Shown: positions 1 to 14,657 of the stretch, piece after piece
How the letters are laid out: each line of letters starts with the position of its first letter
Position numbering within the stretch: the first letter of the stretch is position 1
NCBI RefSeq assembly: GCF_910592395.1
Contig: NC_088326.1
Coordinates: 6,143,001 to 6,207,000 of the forward strand
DNA length: 64,000 nt
Source of the DNA: Lineus longissimus
Taxonomy: Eukaryota > Nemertea > Pilidiophora > Heteronemertea > Lineidae
Direction: 5' to 3'
Made by a program: the position numbers and the translations under genes
Notes under the pieces: model-generated
Told to the model about the DNA's origin: nothing
Databases searched by the model: none
Seen by the model: only the letters and a program-made list of their open reading frames with translations

Positions 1-375
1 ACAAAAAGTCATGTTTTTGCAGCCAACAGCACCAGATTCAAATACCTGCCCTGGCCAGAATAAGCAAGCTATGGAGCTGAAAATTTAGGATGTGATTAAG
101 AAATATCTTTGCTGCTTAGGGCACAACTTTCAGAATCAAGGCCTAAGTAGTTTCAAAGAAATTACAAAATGAATGGCAACACAACAAGACTTGTAAAAAT
201 GAAACTGAACTTAGACCAGGGTTAGGTTGACTCTTATTTGGGTCAAATTAAGTTTTTTTCTCATTATTTTAGCTTGTTTTGACCTTAAATCATCGGCAAT
301 ACAATATTCTAAATGAATTAGAGTGATTTGAGCACATTCAAATTTTTCACTATATTGACCCAAAATGTAGTGTAA

Positions 376-919
376 TGAAGGTACATTTCAGGGGTTAACA
401 TTTTGAGATTTTTTTCAAACTAATGTAGATGACATCCCACAACTCTCCAACAAAGGAAAGTCATATCTTGACATTTTTGGAGAAATGAGAGACATTTCAA
501 AGAGTGGTACAACTGTGCCAAAGCGACGAAAGAGGACAAAATCGACAAAAAGTCATGATTTTGCAGCCAACAGCACCAAATTCAAAGACCTGCCCTGGCC
601 AGAATAAGCAAGCTATGGAGCTGAAAATTTAGGATGTGATTTAGAAATATCTTTGCTGCTTAGGGCACAACTTTCAGAATCAAGGCCTGAGTAGTTTCAA
701 AGAAAATACAAAATGAATGGCAACACAACAAGACTTGTAAAAATGAAACTGAACTTAGACCAGGGTTAGGTTGACTCTTATTTGGGTCAAATTAAGTTTT
801 TTTCTCATTATTTTAGCTTGTTTTGACCTTAAATCATCGGCAATACAATATTCTAAATGAATTAGAGTGATTTGAACACATTCAAATTTTTCACTATATT
901 GACCCAAAATGTAGTGTAA
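376..919. repeat. Module A of the satellite (first complete copy)
   Basis: This is a representative 544-bp A monomer, AT-rich and with no coding signal. Two subtypes are visible. One carries GTTTTTGCAGCC with CAAATACC (for example 1369-1912); the other carries GATTTTGCAGCC with CAAAGACC (for example this copy). In AAB units the subtypes usually alternate, and the A next to B is mostly the second subtype. Direct A-to-A junctions read GTGTAATGAAGG and serve as the empty site for module B. The module boundary used here is set by the B insertion point and need not be the original monomer boundary. Confidence 0.9.
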
Positions 920-1368
920 ATAGAGACAAGACCACAATTGATTTTTTAAGCCTTTTAGCAGTTAAATTGTCAATGTTTGACCGCGACGCATCAAAGAACG
1001 CGTGGTGTTGTGAATCTGAAATTTAGATTATGTTATTCCGGACAGTCGGGCAAGTAAATGGTGAAAAATAAAATGGTGATTGACCACGGAAATTTTTTGA
1101 TAATCGACAAATTAGACAGACTTTGATATTTCCACTCTTTTCAGCCAACTGGCAGAAAAAACTCAAAACACGCCACCTATTACCCAATTAGCAAAATTCG
1201 AAATTAATTTTTTCATCAAATAATTTCTTTATATCTGTAGACTTGCCACAACAAATGTTTTTTCAATACCTCTCCAAATATGTACTTGAGAGTTAAAAAC
1301 ATGCACTCGTCTAATTGAGAGGCCTGGACCCTCCAACCTATGAATATTCATTAGTGGTCTTGTCTCAA
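920..1368. mobile_element. Module B: transposon-like unit with 13-bp TIRs (first of 16 copies)
   Basis: B starts ATA-GAGACAAGACCAC and ends GTGGTCTTGTCTC, a perfect 13-bp terminal inverted repeat with weaker symmetry a few bases further in. Copies begin at 920, 2457, 3994, 5531, 7068, 8605, 10142, 11679, 13216, 14209, 15746, 16739, 17733, 19270, 20263 and 21257. Where B is absent the same array reads GTGTAATGAAGG, so empty and filled sites coexist. AA or AAT next to both ends could be a 2-3-bp target duplication, but one extra A on the left makes this uncertain. There is no reading frame for a transposase. I infer a non-autonomous DNA transposon that was trapped by the satellite and amplified with it. 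Confidence 0.72.
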
Positions 1369-4300
1369 TGAAGGTACATTTCAGGGGTTAACATTTTGAG
1401 ATTTTTTTCAAACTAATGTAGATGACATCCCACAACTCTCCAACAAAGGAAAGTCATATCTGGACATTTTTGGAGAAATGAGAGACATTTCAAAGAGTGG
1501 TACAACTGTGCCAAAGCGACGAAAGAGGACAAAATCGACAAAAAGTCATGTTTTTGCAGCCAACAGCACCAGATTCAAATACCTGCCCTGGCCAGAATAA
1601 GCAAGCTATGGAGCTGAAAATTTAGGATGTGATTAAGAAATATCTTTGCTGCTTAGGGCACAACTTTCAGAATCAAGGCCTAAGTAGTTTCAAAGAAATT
1701 ACAAAATGAATGGCAACACAACAAGACTTGTAAAAATGAAACTGAACTTAGACCAGGGTTAGGTTGACTCTTATTTGGGTCAAATTAAGTTTTTTTCTCA
1801 TTATTTTAGCTTGTTTTGACCTTAAATCATCGGCAATACAATATTCTAAATGAATTAGAGTGATTTGAGCACATTCAAATTTTTCACTATATTGACCCAA
1901 AATGTAGTGTAATGAAGGTACATTTCAGGGGTTAACATTTTGAGATTTTTTTCAAACTAATGTAGATGACATCCCACAACTCTCCAACAAAGGAAAGTCA
2001 TATCTTGACATTTTTGGAGAAATGAGAGACATTTCAAAGAGTGGTACAACTGTGCCAAAGCGACGAAAGAGGACAAAATCGACAAAAAGTCATGATTTTG
2101 CAGCCAACAGCACCAAATTCAAAGACCTGCCCTGGCCAGAATAAGCAAGCTATGGAGCTGAAAATTTAGGATGTGATTTAGAAATATCTTTGCTGCTTAG
2201 GGCACAACTTTCAGAATCAAGGCCTGAGTAGTTTCAAAGAAAATACAAAATGAATGGCAACACAACAAGACTTGTAAAAATGAAACTGAACTTAGACCAG
2301 GGTTAGGTTGACTCTTATTTGGGTCAAATTAAGTTTTTTTCTCATTATTTTAGCTTGTTTTGACCTTAAATCATCGGCAATACAATATTCTAAATGAATT
2401 AGAGTGATTTGAACACATTCAAATTTTTCACTATATTGACCCAAAATGTAGTGTAAATAGAGACAAGACCACAATTGATTTTTTAAGCCTTTTAGCAGTT
2501 AAATTGTCAATGTTTGACCGCGACGCATCAAAGAACGCGTGGTGTTGTGAATCTGAAATTTAGATTATGTTATTCCGGACAGTCGGGCAAGTAAATGGTG
2601 AAAAATAAAATGGTGATTGACCACGGAAATGTTTTGATAATCGACAAATTAGACAGACTTTGATATTTCCACTCTTTTCAGCCAACTGGCAGAAAAAACT
2701 CAAAACACGCCACCTATCACCCAATTAGCAAAATTCGAAATTAATTTTTTCATCAAATAATTTCTTTATATCTGTAGACTTGCCACAACAAATGTTTTTT
2801 CAATACCTCTCCAAATATGTACTTGAGAGTTAAAAACATGCACTCGTCTAATTGATAGGCCTCGACCCTCCAACCTATGAATATTCATTAGTGGTCTTGT
2901 CTCAATGAAGGTACATTTCAGGGGTTAACATTTTGAGATTTTTTTCAAACTAATGTAGATGACATCCCACAACTCTCCAACAAAGGAAAGTCATATCTTG
3001 ACATTTTTGGAGAAATGAGAGACATTTCAAAGAGTGGTACAACTGTGCCAAAGCGACGAAAGAGGACAAAATCGACAAAAAGTCATGATTTTGCAGCCAA
3101 CAGCACCAAATTCAAAGACCTGCCCTGGCCAGAATAAGCAAGCTATGGAGCTGAAAATTTAGGATGTGATTTAGAAATATCTTTGCTGCTTAGGGCACAA
3201 CTTTCAGAATCAAGGCCTGAGTAGTTTCAAAGAAAATACAAAATGAATGGCAACACAACAAGACTTGTAAAAATGAAACTGAACTTAGACCAGGGTTAGG
3301 TTGACCCTTATTTGGGTCAAATTAAGTTTTTTTCTCATTATTTTAGCTTGTTTTGACCTTAAATCATCGGCAATACAATATTCTAAATGAATTAGAGTGA
3401 TTTGAACACATTCAAATTTTTCACTATATTGACCCAAAATGTAGTGTAATGAAGGTACATTTCAGGGGTTAACATTTTGAGATTTTTTTCAAACTAATGT
3501 AGATGACATCCCACAACTCTCCAACAAAGGAAAGTCATATCTTGACATTTTTGGAGAAATGAGAGACATTTCAAAGAGTGGTACAACTGTGCCAAAGCGA
3601 CGAAAGAGGACAAAATCGACAAAAAGTCATGATTTTGCAGCCAACAGCACCAAATTCAAAGACCTGCCCTGGCCAGAATAAGCAAGCTATGGAGCTGAAA
3701 ATTTAGGATGTGATTTAGAAATATCTTTGCTGCTTAGGGCACAACTTTCAGAATCAAGGCCTGAGTAGTTTCAAAGAAAATACAAAATGAATGGCAACAC
3801 AACAAGACTTGTAAAAATGAAACTGAACTTAGACCAGGGTTAGGTTGACTCTTATTTGGGTCAAATTAAGTTTTTTTCTCATTATTTTAGCTTGTTTTGA
3901 CCTTAAATCATCGGCAATACAATATTCTAAATGAATTAGAGTGATTTGAACACATTCAAATTTTTCACTATATTGACCCAAAATGTAGTGTAAATAGAGA
4001 CAAGACCACAATTGATTTTTTAAGCCTTTTAGCAGTTAAATTGTCAATGTTTGACCGCGACGCATCAAAGAACGCGTGGTGTTGTGAATCTGAAATTTAG
4101 ATTATGTTATTCCGGACAGTCGGGCAAGTAAATGGTGAAAAATAAAATGGTGATTGACCACGGAAATTTTTTGATAATCGACAAATTAGACAGACTTTGA
4201 TATTTCCACTCTTTTCAGCCAACTGGCAGAAAAAACTCAAAACACGCCACCTATTACCCAATTAGCAAAATTCGAAATTAATTTTTTCATCAAATAATTT

Positions 4301-7300
4301 CTTTATATCTGTAGACTTGCCACAACAAATGTTTTTTCAATACCTCTCCAAATATGTACTTGAGAGTTAAAAACATGCACTCGTCTAATTGATAGGCCTC
4401 GACCCTCCAACCTATGAATATTCATTAGTGGTCTTGTCTCAATGAAGGTACATTTCAGGGGTTAACATTTTGAGATTTTTTTCAAACTAATGTAGATGAC
4501 ATCCCACAACTCTCCAACAAAGGAAAGTCATATCTGGACATTTTTGGAGAAATGAGAGACATTTCAAAGAGTGGTACAACTGTGCCAAAGCGACGAAAGA
4601 GGACAAAATCGACAAAAAGTCATGATTTTGCAGCCAACAGCACCAAATTCAAAGACCTGCCCTGGCCAGAATAAGCAAGCTATGGAGCTGAAAATTTAGG
4701 ATGTGATTTAGAAATATCTTTGCTGCTTAGGGCACAACTTTCAGAATCAAGGCCTGAGTAGTTTCAAAGAAAATACAAAATGAATGGCAACACAACAAGA
4801 CTTGTAAAAATGAAACTGAACTTAGACCAGGGTTAGGTTGACTCTTATTTGGGTCAAATTAAGTTTTTTTCTCATTATTTTAGCTTGTTTTGACCTTAAA
4901 TCATCGGCAATACAATATTCTAAATGAATTAGAGTGATTTGAACACATTCAAATTTTTCACTATATTGACCCAAAATGTAGTGTAATGAAGGTACATTTC
5001 AGGGGTTAACATTTTGAGATTTTTTTCAAACTAATGTAGATGACATCCCACAACTCTCCAACAAAGGAAAGTCATATCTTGACATTTTTGGAGAAATGAG
5101 AGACATTTCAAAGAGTGGTACAACTGTGCCAAAGCGACGAAAGAGGACAAAATCGACAAAAAGTCATGATTTTGCAGCCAACAGCACCAAATTCAAAGAC
5201 CTGCCCTGGCCAGAATAAGCAAGCTATGGAGCTGAAAATTTAGGATGTGATTTAGAAATATCTTTGCTGCTTAGGGCACAACTTTCAGAATCAAGGCCTA
5301 AGTAGTTTCAAAGAAATTACAAAATGAATGGCAACACAACAAGACTTGTAAAAATGAAACTGAACTTAGACCAGGGTTAGGTTGACTCTTATTTGGGTCA
5401 AATTAAGTTTTTTTCTCATTATTTTAGCTTGTTTTGACCTTAAATCATCGGCAATACAATATTCTAAATGAATTAGAGTGATTTGAGCACATTCAAATTT
5501 TTCACTATATTGACCCAAAATGTAGTGTAAATAGAGACAAGACCACAATTGATTTTTTAAGCATTTTAGCAGTTAAATTGTCAATGTTTGACCGCGACGC
5601 ATCAAAGAACGCGTGGTGTTGTGAATCTGAAATTTAGATTATGTTATTCCGGACAGTCGGGCAAGTAAATGGTGAAATATAAAATGGTGATTGACCACGG
5701 AAATTTTTTGATAATCGACAAATTAGACAGACTTTGATATTTCCACTCTTTTCAGCCAACTGGCAGAAAAAACTCAAAACACGCCACCTATTACCCAATT
5801 AGCAAAATTCGAAATTAATTTTTTCATCAAATAATTTCTTTATATCTGTAGACTTGCCACAACAAATGTTTTTTCAATACCTCTCCAAATATGTACTTGA
5901 GAGTTAAAAACATGCACTCGTCTAATTGATAGGCCTCGACCCTCCAACCTATGAATATTCATTAGTGGTCTTGTCTCAATGAAGGTACATTTCAGGGGTT
6001 AACATTTTGAGATTTTTTTCAAACTAATGTAGATGACATCCCACAACTCTCCAACAAAGGAAAGTCATATCTTGACATTTTTGGAGAAATGAGAGACATT
6101 TCAAAGAGTGGTACAACTGTGCCAAAGCGACGAAAGAGGACAAAATCGACAAAAAGTCATGATTTTGCAGCCAACAGCACCAAATTCAAAGACCTGCCCT
6201 GGCCAGAATAAGCAAGCTATGGAGCTGAAAATTTAGGATGTGATTTAGAAATATCTTTGCTGCTTAGGGCACAACTTTCAGAATCAAGGCCTAAGTTGTT
6301 TCAAAGAAAATACAAAATGAATGGCAACACAACAAGACTTGTAAAAATGAAACTGAACTTAGACCAGGGTTAGGTTGACTCTTATTTGGGTCAAATTAAG
6401 TTTTTTTCTCATTATTTTAGCTTGTTTTGACCTTAAATCATCGGCAATACAATATTCTAAATGAATTAGAGTGATTTGAGCACATTCAAATTTTTCACTA
6501 TATTGACCCAAAATGTAGTGTAAATAAGGTACATTTCAGGGGTTAACATTTTGAGATTTTTTTCAAACTAATGTAGATGACATCCCACAACTCTCTAACA
6601 AAGGAAAGTCATATCTTGACATTTTTGGAGAAATGAGAGACATTTCAAAGAGTGGTACAACTGTGCCAAAGCGACGAAAGAGGACAAAATCGACAAAAAG
6701 TCATGATTTTGCAGCCAACAGCACCAAATTCAAAGACCTGCCCTGGCCAGAATAAGCAAGCTATGGAGCTGAAAATTTAGGATGTGATTTAGAAATATCT
6801 TTGCTGCTTAGGGCACAACTTTCAGAATCAAGGCCTGAGTAGTTTCAAAGAAATAACAAAATGAATGGCAACACAACAAGACTTGTAAAAATGAAACTGA
6901 ACTTAGACCAGGGTTAGGTTGACTCTTATTTGGGTCAAATTAAGTTTTTTTCTCATTATTTTAGCTTGTTTTGACCTTAAATCATCGGCAATACAATATT
7001 CTAAATGAATTAGAGTGATTTGAGCACATTCAAATTTTTCACTATATTGACCCAAAATGTAGTGTAAATAGAGACAAGACCACAATTGATTTTTTAAGCC
7101 TTTTAGCAGTTAAATTGTCAATGTTTGACCGCGACGCATCAAAGAACGCGTGGTGTTGTGAATCTGAAATTTAGATTATGTTATTCCGGACAGTCGGGCA
7201 AGTAAATGGTGAAAAATAAAATGGTGATTGACCACGGAAATTTTTTGATAATCGACAAATTAGACAGACTTTGATATTTCCACTCTTTTCAGCCAACTGG

Positions 7301-10300
7301 CAGAAAAAACTCAAAACACGCCACCTATTACCCAATTAGCAAAATTCGAAATTAATTTTTTCATCAAATAATTTCTTTATATCTGTAGACTTGCCACAAC
7401 AAATGTTTTTTCAATACCTCTCCAAATATGTACTTGAGAGTTAAAAACATGCACTCGTCTAATTGAGAGGCCTGGACCCTCCAACCTATGAATATTCATT
7501 AGTGGTCTTGTCTCAATGAAGGTACATTTCAGGGGTTAACATTTTGAGATTTTTTTCAAACTAATGTAGATGACATCCCACAACTCTCCAACAAAGGAAA
7601 GTCATATCTGGACATTTTTGGAGAAATGAGAGACATTTCAAAGAGTGGTACAACTGTGCCAAAGCGACGAAAGAGGACAAAATCGACAAAAAGTCATGTT
7701 TTTGCAGCCAACAGCACCAAATTCAAATACCTGCCCTGGCCAGAATAAGCAAGCTATGGAGCTGAAAATTTAGGATGTGATTTAGAAATATCTTTGCTGC
7801 TTAGGGCACAACTTTCAGAATCAAGGCCTAAGTAGTTTCAAAGAAATTACAAAATGAATGGCAACACAACAAGACTTGTAAAAATGAAACTGAACTTAGA
7901 CCAGGGTTAGGTTGACTCTTATTTGGGTCAAATTAAGTTTTTTTCTCATTATTTTAGCTTGTTTTGACCTTAAATCATCGGCAATACAATATTCTAAATG
8001 AATTAGAGTGATTTGAGCACATTCAAATTTTTCACTATATTGACCCAAAATGTAGTGTAATGAAGGTACATTTCAGGGGTTAACATTTTGAGATTTTTTT
8101 CAAACTAATGTAGATGACATCCCACAACTCTCCAACAAAGGAAAGTCATATCTTGACATTTTTGGAGAAATGAGAGACATTTCAAAGAGTGGTACAACTG
8201 TGCCAAAGCGACGAAAGAGGACAAAATCGACAAAAAGTCATGATTTTGCAGCCAACAGCACCAAATTCAAAGACCTGCCCTGGCCAGAATAAGCAAGCTA
8301 TGGAGCTGAAAATTTAGGATGTGATTTAGAAATATCTTTGCTGCTTAGGGCACAACTTTCAGAATCAAGGCCTGAGTAGTTTCAAAGAAAATACAAAATG
8401 AATGGCAACACAACAAGACTTGTAAAAATGAAACTGAACTTAGACCAGGGTTAGGTTGACTCTTATTTGGGTCAAATTAAGTTTTTTTCTCATTATTTTA
8501 GCTTGTTTTGACCTTAAATCATCGGCAATACAATATTCTAAATGAATTAGAGTGATTTGAACACATTCAAATTTTTCACTATATTGACCCAAAATGTAGT
8601 GTAAATAGAGACAAGACCACAATTGATTTTTTAAGCCTTTTAGCAGTTAAATTGTCAATGTTTGACCGCGACGCATCAAAGAACGCGTGGTGTTGTGAAT
8701 CTGAAATTTAGATTATGTTATTCCGGACAGTCGGGCAAGTAAATGGTGAAAAATAAAATGGTGATTGACCACGGAAATTTTTTGAAAATCGACAAATTAG
8801 ACAGACTTTGATATTTCCACTCTTTTCAGCCAACTGGCAGAAAAAACTCAAAACACGCCACCTATCACCCAATTAGCAAAATTCGAAATTAATTTTTTCA
8901 TCAAATAATTTCTTTATATCTGTAGACTTGCCACAACAAATGTTTTTTCAATACCTCTCCTAATATGTACTTGAGAGTTAAAAACATGCACTCGTCTAAT
9001 TGATAGGCCTCGACCCTCCAACCTATGAATATTCATTAGTGGTCTTGTCTCAATGAAGGTACATTTCAGGGGTTAACATTTTGAGATTTTTTTCAAACTA
9101 ATGTAGATGACATCCCACAACTCTCCAACAAAGGAAAGTCATATCTTGACATTTTTGGAGAAATGAGAGACATTTCAAAGAGTGGTACAACTGTGCCAAA
9201 GCGACGAAAGAGGACAAAATCGACAAAAAGTCATGATTTTGCAGCCAACAGCACCAAATTCAAAGACCTGCCCTGGCCAGAATAAGCAAGCTATGGAGCT
9301 GAAAATTTAGGATGTGATTTAGAAATATCTTTGCTGCTTAGGGCACAACTTTCAGAATCAAGGCCTAAGTAGTTTCAAAGAAATTACAAAATGAATGGCA
9401 ACACAACAAGACTTGTAAAAATGAAACTGAACTTAGACCAGGGTTAGGTTGACTCTTATTTGGGTCAAATTAAGTTTTTTTCTCATTATTTTAGCTTGTT
9501 TTGACCTTAAATCATCGGCAATACAATATTCTAAATGAATTAGAGTGATTTGAGCACATTCAAATTTTTCACTATATTGACCCAAAATGTAGTGTAATGA
9601 AGGTACATTTCAGGGGTTAACATTTTGAGATTTTTTTCAAACTAATGTAGATGACATCCCACAACTCTCCAACAAAGGAAAGTCATATCTTGACATTTTT
9701 GGAGAAATGAGAGACATTTCAAAGAGTGGTACAACTGTGCCAAAGCGACGAAAGAGGACAAAATCGACAAAAAGTCATGATTTTGCAGCCAACAGCACCA
9801 AATTCAAAAACCTGCCCTGGCCAGAATAAGCAAGCTATGGAGCTGAAAATTTAGGATGTGATTTAGAAATATCTTTGCTGCTTAGGGCACAACTTTCAGA
9901 ATCAAGGCCTGAGTAGTTTCAAAGAAAATACAAAATGAATGGCAACACAACAAGACTTGTAAAAATGAAACTGAACTTAGACCAGGGTTAGGTTGACTCT
10001 TATTTGGGTCAAATTAAGTTTTTTTCTCATTATTTTAGCTTGTTTTGACCTTAAATCATCGGCAATACAATATTCTAAATGAATTAGAGTGATTTGAACA
10101 CATTCAAATTTTTCACTATATTGACCCAAAATGTAGTGTAAATAGAGACAAGACCACAATTGATTTTTTAAGCCTTTTAGCAGTTAAATTGTCAATGTTT
10201 GACCGCGACGCATCAAAGAACGCGTGGTGTTGTGAATCTGAAATTTAGATTATGTTATTCCGGATAGTCGGGCAAGTAAATGGTGAAAAATAAAATGGTG

Positions 10301-13300
10301 ATTGACCACGGAAATTTTTTGAAAATCGACAAATTAGACAGACTTTGATATTTCCACTCTTTTCAGCCAACTGGCAGAAAAAACTCAAAACACGCCACCT
10401 ATCACCCAATTAGCAAAATTCGAAATTAATTTTTTCATCAAATAATTTCTTTATATCTGTAGACTTGCCACAACAAATGTTTTTTCAATACCTCTCCAAA
10501 TATGTACTTGAGAGTTAAAAACATGCACTCGTCTAATTGATAGGCCTCGACCCTCCAACCTATGAATATTCATTAGTGGTCTTGTCTCAATGAAGGTACA
10601 TTTCAGGGGTTAACATTTTGAGATTTTTTTCAAACTAATGTAGATGACATCCCACAACTCTCCAACAAAGGAAAGTCATATCTTGACATTTTTGGAGAAA
10701 TGAGAGACATTTCAAAGAGTGGTACAACTGTGCCAAAGCGACGAAAGAGGACAAAATCGACAAAAAGTCATGTTTTTGCAGCCAACAGCACCAAATTCAA
10801 ATACCTGCCCTGGCCAGAATAAGCAAGCTATGGAGCTGAAAATTTAGGATGTGATTTAGAAATATCTTTGCTGCTTAGGGCACAACTTTCAGAATCAAAG
10901 CCTAAGTAGTTTCAAAGAAATTACAAAATGAATGGCAACACAACAAGACTTGTAAAAATGAAACTGAACTTAGATCAGGGTTAGGTTGACTCTTATTTGG
11001 GTCAAATTAAGTTTTTTTCTCATTATTTTAGCTTGTTTTGACCTTAAATCATCGGCAATACAATATTCTAAATGAATTAGAGTGATTTGAGCACATTCAA
11101 ATTTTTCACTATATTGACCCAAAATGTAGTGTAATGAAGGTACATTTCAGGGGTTAACATTTTGAGATTTTTTTCAAACTAATGTAGATGACATCCCACA
11201 ACTCTCCAACAAAGGAAAGTCATATCTTGACATTTTTGGAGAAATGAGAGACATTTCAAAGAGTGGTACAACTGTGCCAAAGCGACGAAAGAGGACAAAA
11301 TCGACAAAAAGTCATGATTTTGCAGCCAACAGCACCAAATTCAAAGACCTGCCCTGGCCAGAATAAGCAAGCTATGGAGCTGAAAATTTAGGATGTGATT
11401 TAGAAATATCTTTGCTGCTTAGGGCACAACTTTCAGAATCAAGGCCTGAGTAGTTTCAAAGAAAATACAAAATGAATGGCAACACAACAAGACTTGTAAA
11501 AATGAAACTGAACTTAGACCAGGGTTAGGTTGACTCTTATTTGGGTCAAATTAAGTTTTTTTCTCATTATTTTAGCTTGTTTTGACCTTAAATCATCGGC
11601 AATACAATATTCTAAATGAATTAGAGTGATTTGAACACATTCAAATTTTTCACTATATTGACCCAAAATGTAGTGTAAATAGAGACAAGACCACAATTGA
11701 TTTTTTAAGCCTTTTAGCAGTTAAATTGTCAATGTTTGACCGCGACGCATCAAAGAACGCGTGGTGTTGTGAATCTGAAATTTAGATTATGTTATTCCGG
11801 ACAGTCGGGCAAGTAAATGGTGAAAAATAAAATGGTGATTGACCACGGAAATTTTTTGAAAATCGACAAATTAGACAGACTTTGATATTTCCACTCTTTT
11901 CAGCCAACTGGCAGAAAAAACTCAAAACACGCCACCTATCACCCAATTAGCAAAATTCGAAATTAATTTTTTCATCAAATAATTTCTTTATATCTGTAGA
12001 CTTGCCACAACAAATGTTTTTTCAATACCTCTCCAAATATGTACTTGAGAGTTAAAAACATGCACTCGTCTAATTGATAGGCCTCGACCCTCCAACCTAT
12101 GAATATTCATTAGTGGTCTTGTCTCAATGAAGGTACATTTCAGGGGTTAACATTTTGAGATTTTTTTCAAACTAATGTAGATGACATCCCACAACTCTCC
12201 AACAAAGGAAAGTCATATCTTGACATTTTTGGAGAAATGAGAGACATTTCAAAGAGTGGTACAACTGTGCCAAAGCGACGAAAGAGGACAAAATCGACAA
12301 AAAGTCATGTTTTTGCAGCCAACAGCACCAAATTCAAATACCTGCCCTGGCCAGAATAAGCAAGCTATGGAGCTGAAAATTTAGGATGTGATTTAGAAAT
12401 ATCTTTGCTGCTTAGGGCACAACTTTCAGAATCAAAGCCTAAGTAGTTTCAAAGAAATTACAAAATGAATGGCAACACAACAAGACTTGTAAAAATGAAA
12501 CTGAACTTAGATCAGGGTTAGGTTGACTCTTATTTGGGTCAAATTAAGTTTTTTTCTCATTATTTTAGCTTGTTTTGACCTTAAATCATCGGCAATACAA
12601 TATTCTAAATGAATTAGAGTGATTTGAGCACATTCAAATTTTTCACTATATTGACCCAAAATGTAGTGTAATGAAGGTACATTTCAGGGGTTAACATTTT
12701 GAGATTTTTTTCAAACTAATGTAGATGACATCCCACAACTCTCCAACAAAGGAAAGTCATATCTTGACATTTTTGGAGAAATGAGAGACATTTCAAAGAG
12801 TGGTACAACTGTGCCAAAGCGACGAAAGAGGACAAAATCGACAAAAAGTCATGATTTTGCAGCCAACAGCACCAAATTCAAAGACCTGCCCTGGCCAGAA
12901 TAAGCAAGCTATGGAGCTGAAAATTTAGGATGTGATTTAGAAATATCTTTGCTGCTTAGGGCACAACTTTCAGAATCAAGGCCTGAGTAGTTTCAAAGAA
13001 AATACAAAATGAATGGCAACACAACAAGACTTGTAAAAATGAAACTGAACTTAGACCAGGGTTAGGTTGACTCTTATTTGGGTCAAATTAAGTTTTTTTC
13101 TCATTATTTTAGCTTGTTTTGACCTTAAATCATCGGCAATACAATATTCTAAATGAATTAGAGTGATTTGAACACATTCAAATTTTTCACTATATTGACC
13201 CAAAATGTAGTGTAAATAGAGACAAGACCACAATTGATTTTTTAAGCCTTTTAGCAGTTAAATTGTCAATGTTTGACCGCGACGCATCAAAGAACGCGTG

Positions 13301-14657
13301 GTGTTGTGAATCTGAAATTTAGATTATGTTATTCCGGACAGTCGGGCAAGTAAATGGTGAAAAATAAAATGGTGATTGACCACGGAAATTTTTTGAAAAT
13401 CGACAAATTAGACAGACTTTGATATTTCCACTCTTTTCAGCCAACTGGCAGAAAAAACTCAAAACACGCCACCTATCACCCAATTAGCAAAATTCGAAAT
13501 TAATTTTTTCATCAAATAATTTCTTTATATCTGTAGACTTGCCACAACAAATGTTTTTTCAATACCTCTCCAAATATGTACTTGAGAGTTAAAAACATGC
13601 ACTCGTCTAATTGATAGGCCTCGACCCTCCAACCTATGAATATTCATTAGTGGTCTTGTCTCAATGAAGGTACATTTCAGGGGTTAACATTTTGAGATTT
13701 TTTTCAAACTAATGTAGATGACATCCCACAACTCTCCAACAAAGGAAAGTCATATCTTGACATTTTTGGAGAAATGAGAGACATTTCAAAGAGTGGTACA
13801 ACTGTGCCAAAGCGACGAAAGAGGACAAAATCGACAAAAAGTCATGATTTTGCAGCCAACAGCACCAAATTCAAAGACCTGCCCTGGCCAGAATAAGCAA
13901 GCTATGGAGCTGAAAATTTAGGATGTGATTTAGAAATATCTTTGCTGCTTAGGGCACAACTTTCAGAATCAAGGCCTGAGTAGTTTCAAAGAAAATACAA
14001 AATGAATGGCAACACAACAAGACTTGTAAAAATGAAACTGAACTTAGACCAGGGTTAGGTTGATTCTTATTTGGGTCAAATTAAGTTTTTTTCTCATTAT
14101 TTTAGCTTGTTTTGACCTTAAATCATCGGCAATACAATATTCTAAATGAATTAGAGTGATTTGAACACATTCAAATTTTTCACTATATTGACCCAAAATG
14201 TAGTGTAAATAGAGACAAGACCACAATTGATTTTTTAAGCCTTTTAGCAGTTAAATTGTCAATGTTTGACCGCGACGCATCAAAGAACGCGTGGTGTTGT
14301 GAATCTGAAATTTAGATTATGTTATTCCGGACAGTCGGGCAAGTAAATGGTGAAAAATAAAATGGTGATTGACCACGGAAATGTTTTGATAATCGACAAA
14401 TTAGACAGACTTTGATATTTCCACTCTTTTCAGCCAACTGGCAGAAAAAACTCAAAACACGCCACCTATCACCCAATTAGCAAAATTCGAAATTAATTTC
14501 TTCATCAAATAATTTCTTTATATCTGTAGACTTGCCACAACAAATGTTTTTTCAATACCTCTCCAAATATGTACTTGAGAGTTAAAAACATGCACTCGTC
14601 TAATTGATAGGCCTTGACCCTCCAACCTATGAATATTCATTAGTGGTCTTGTCTCAA

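Noticed and set aside
755-937. Recurrent 60-residue minus-strand frame in each A/B unit
   Set aside because: It starts at a non-ATG codon inside the B terminal repeat and recurs only because the units are near-identical. It has no codon or domain signal.
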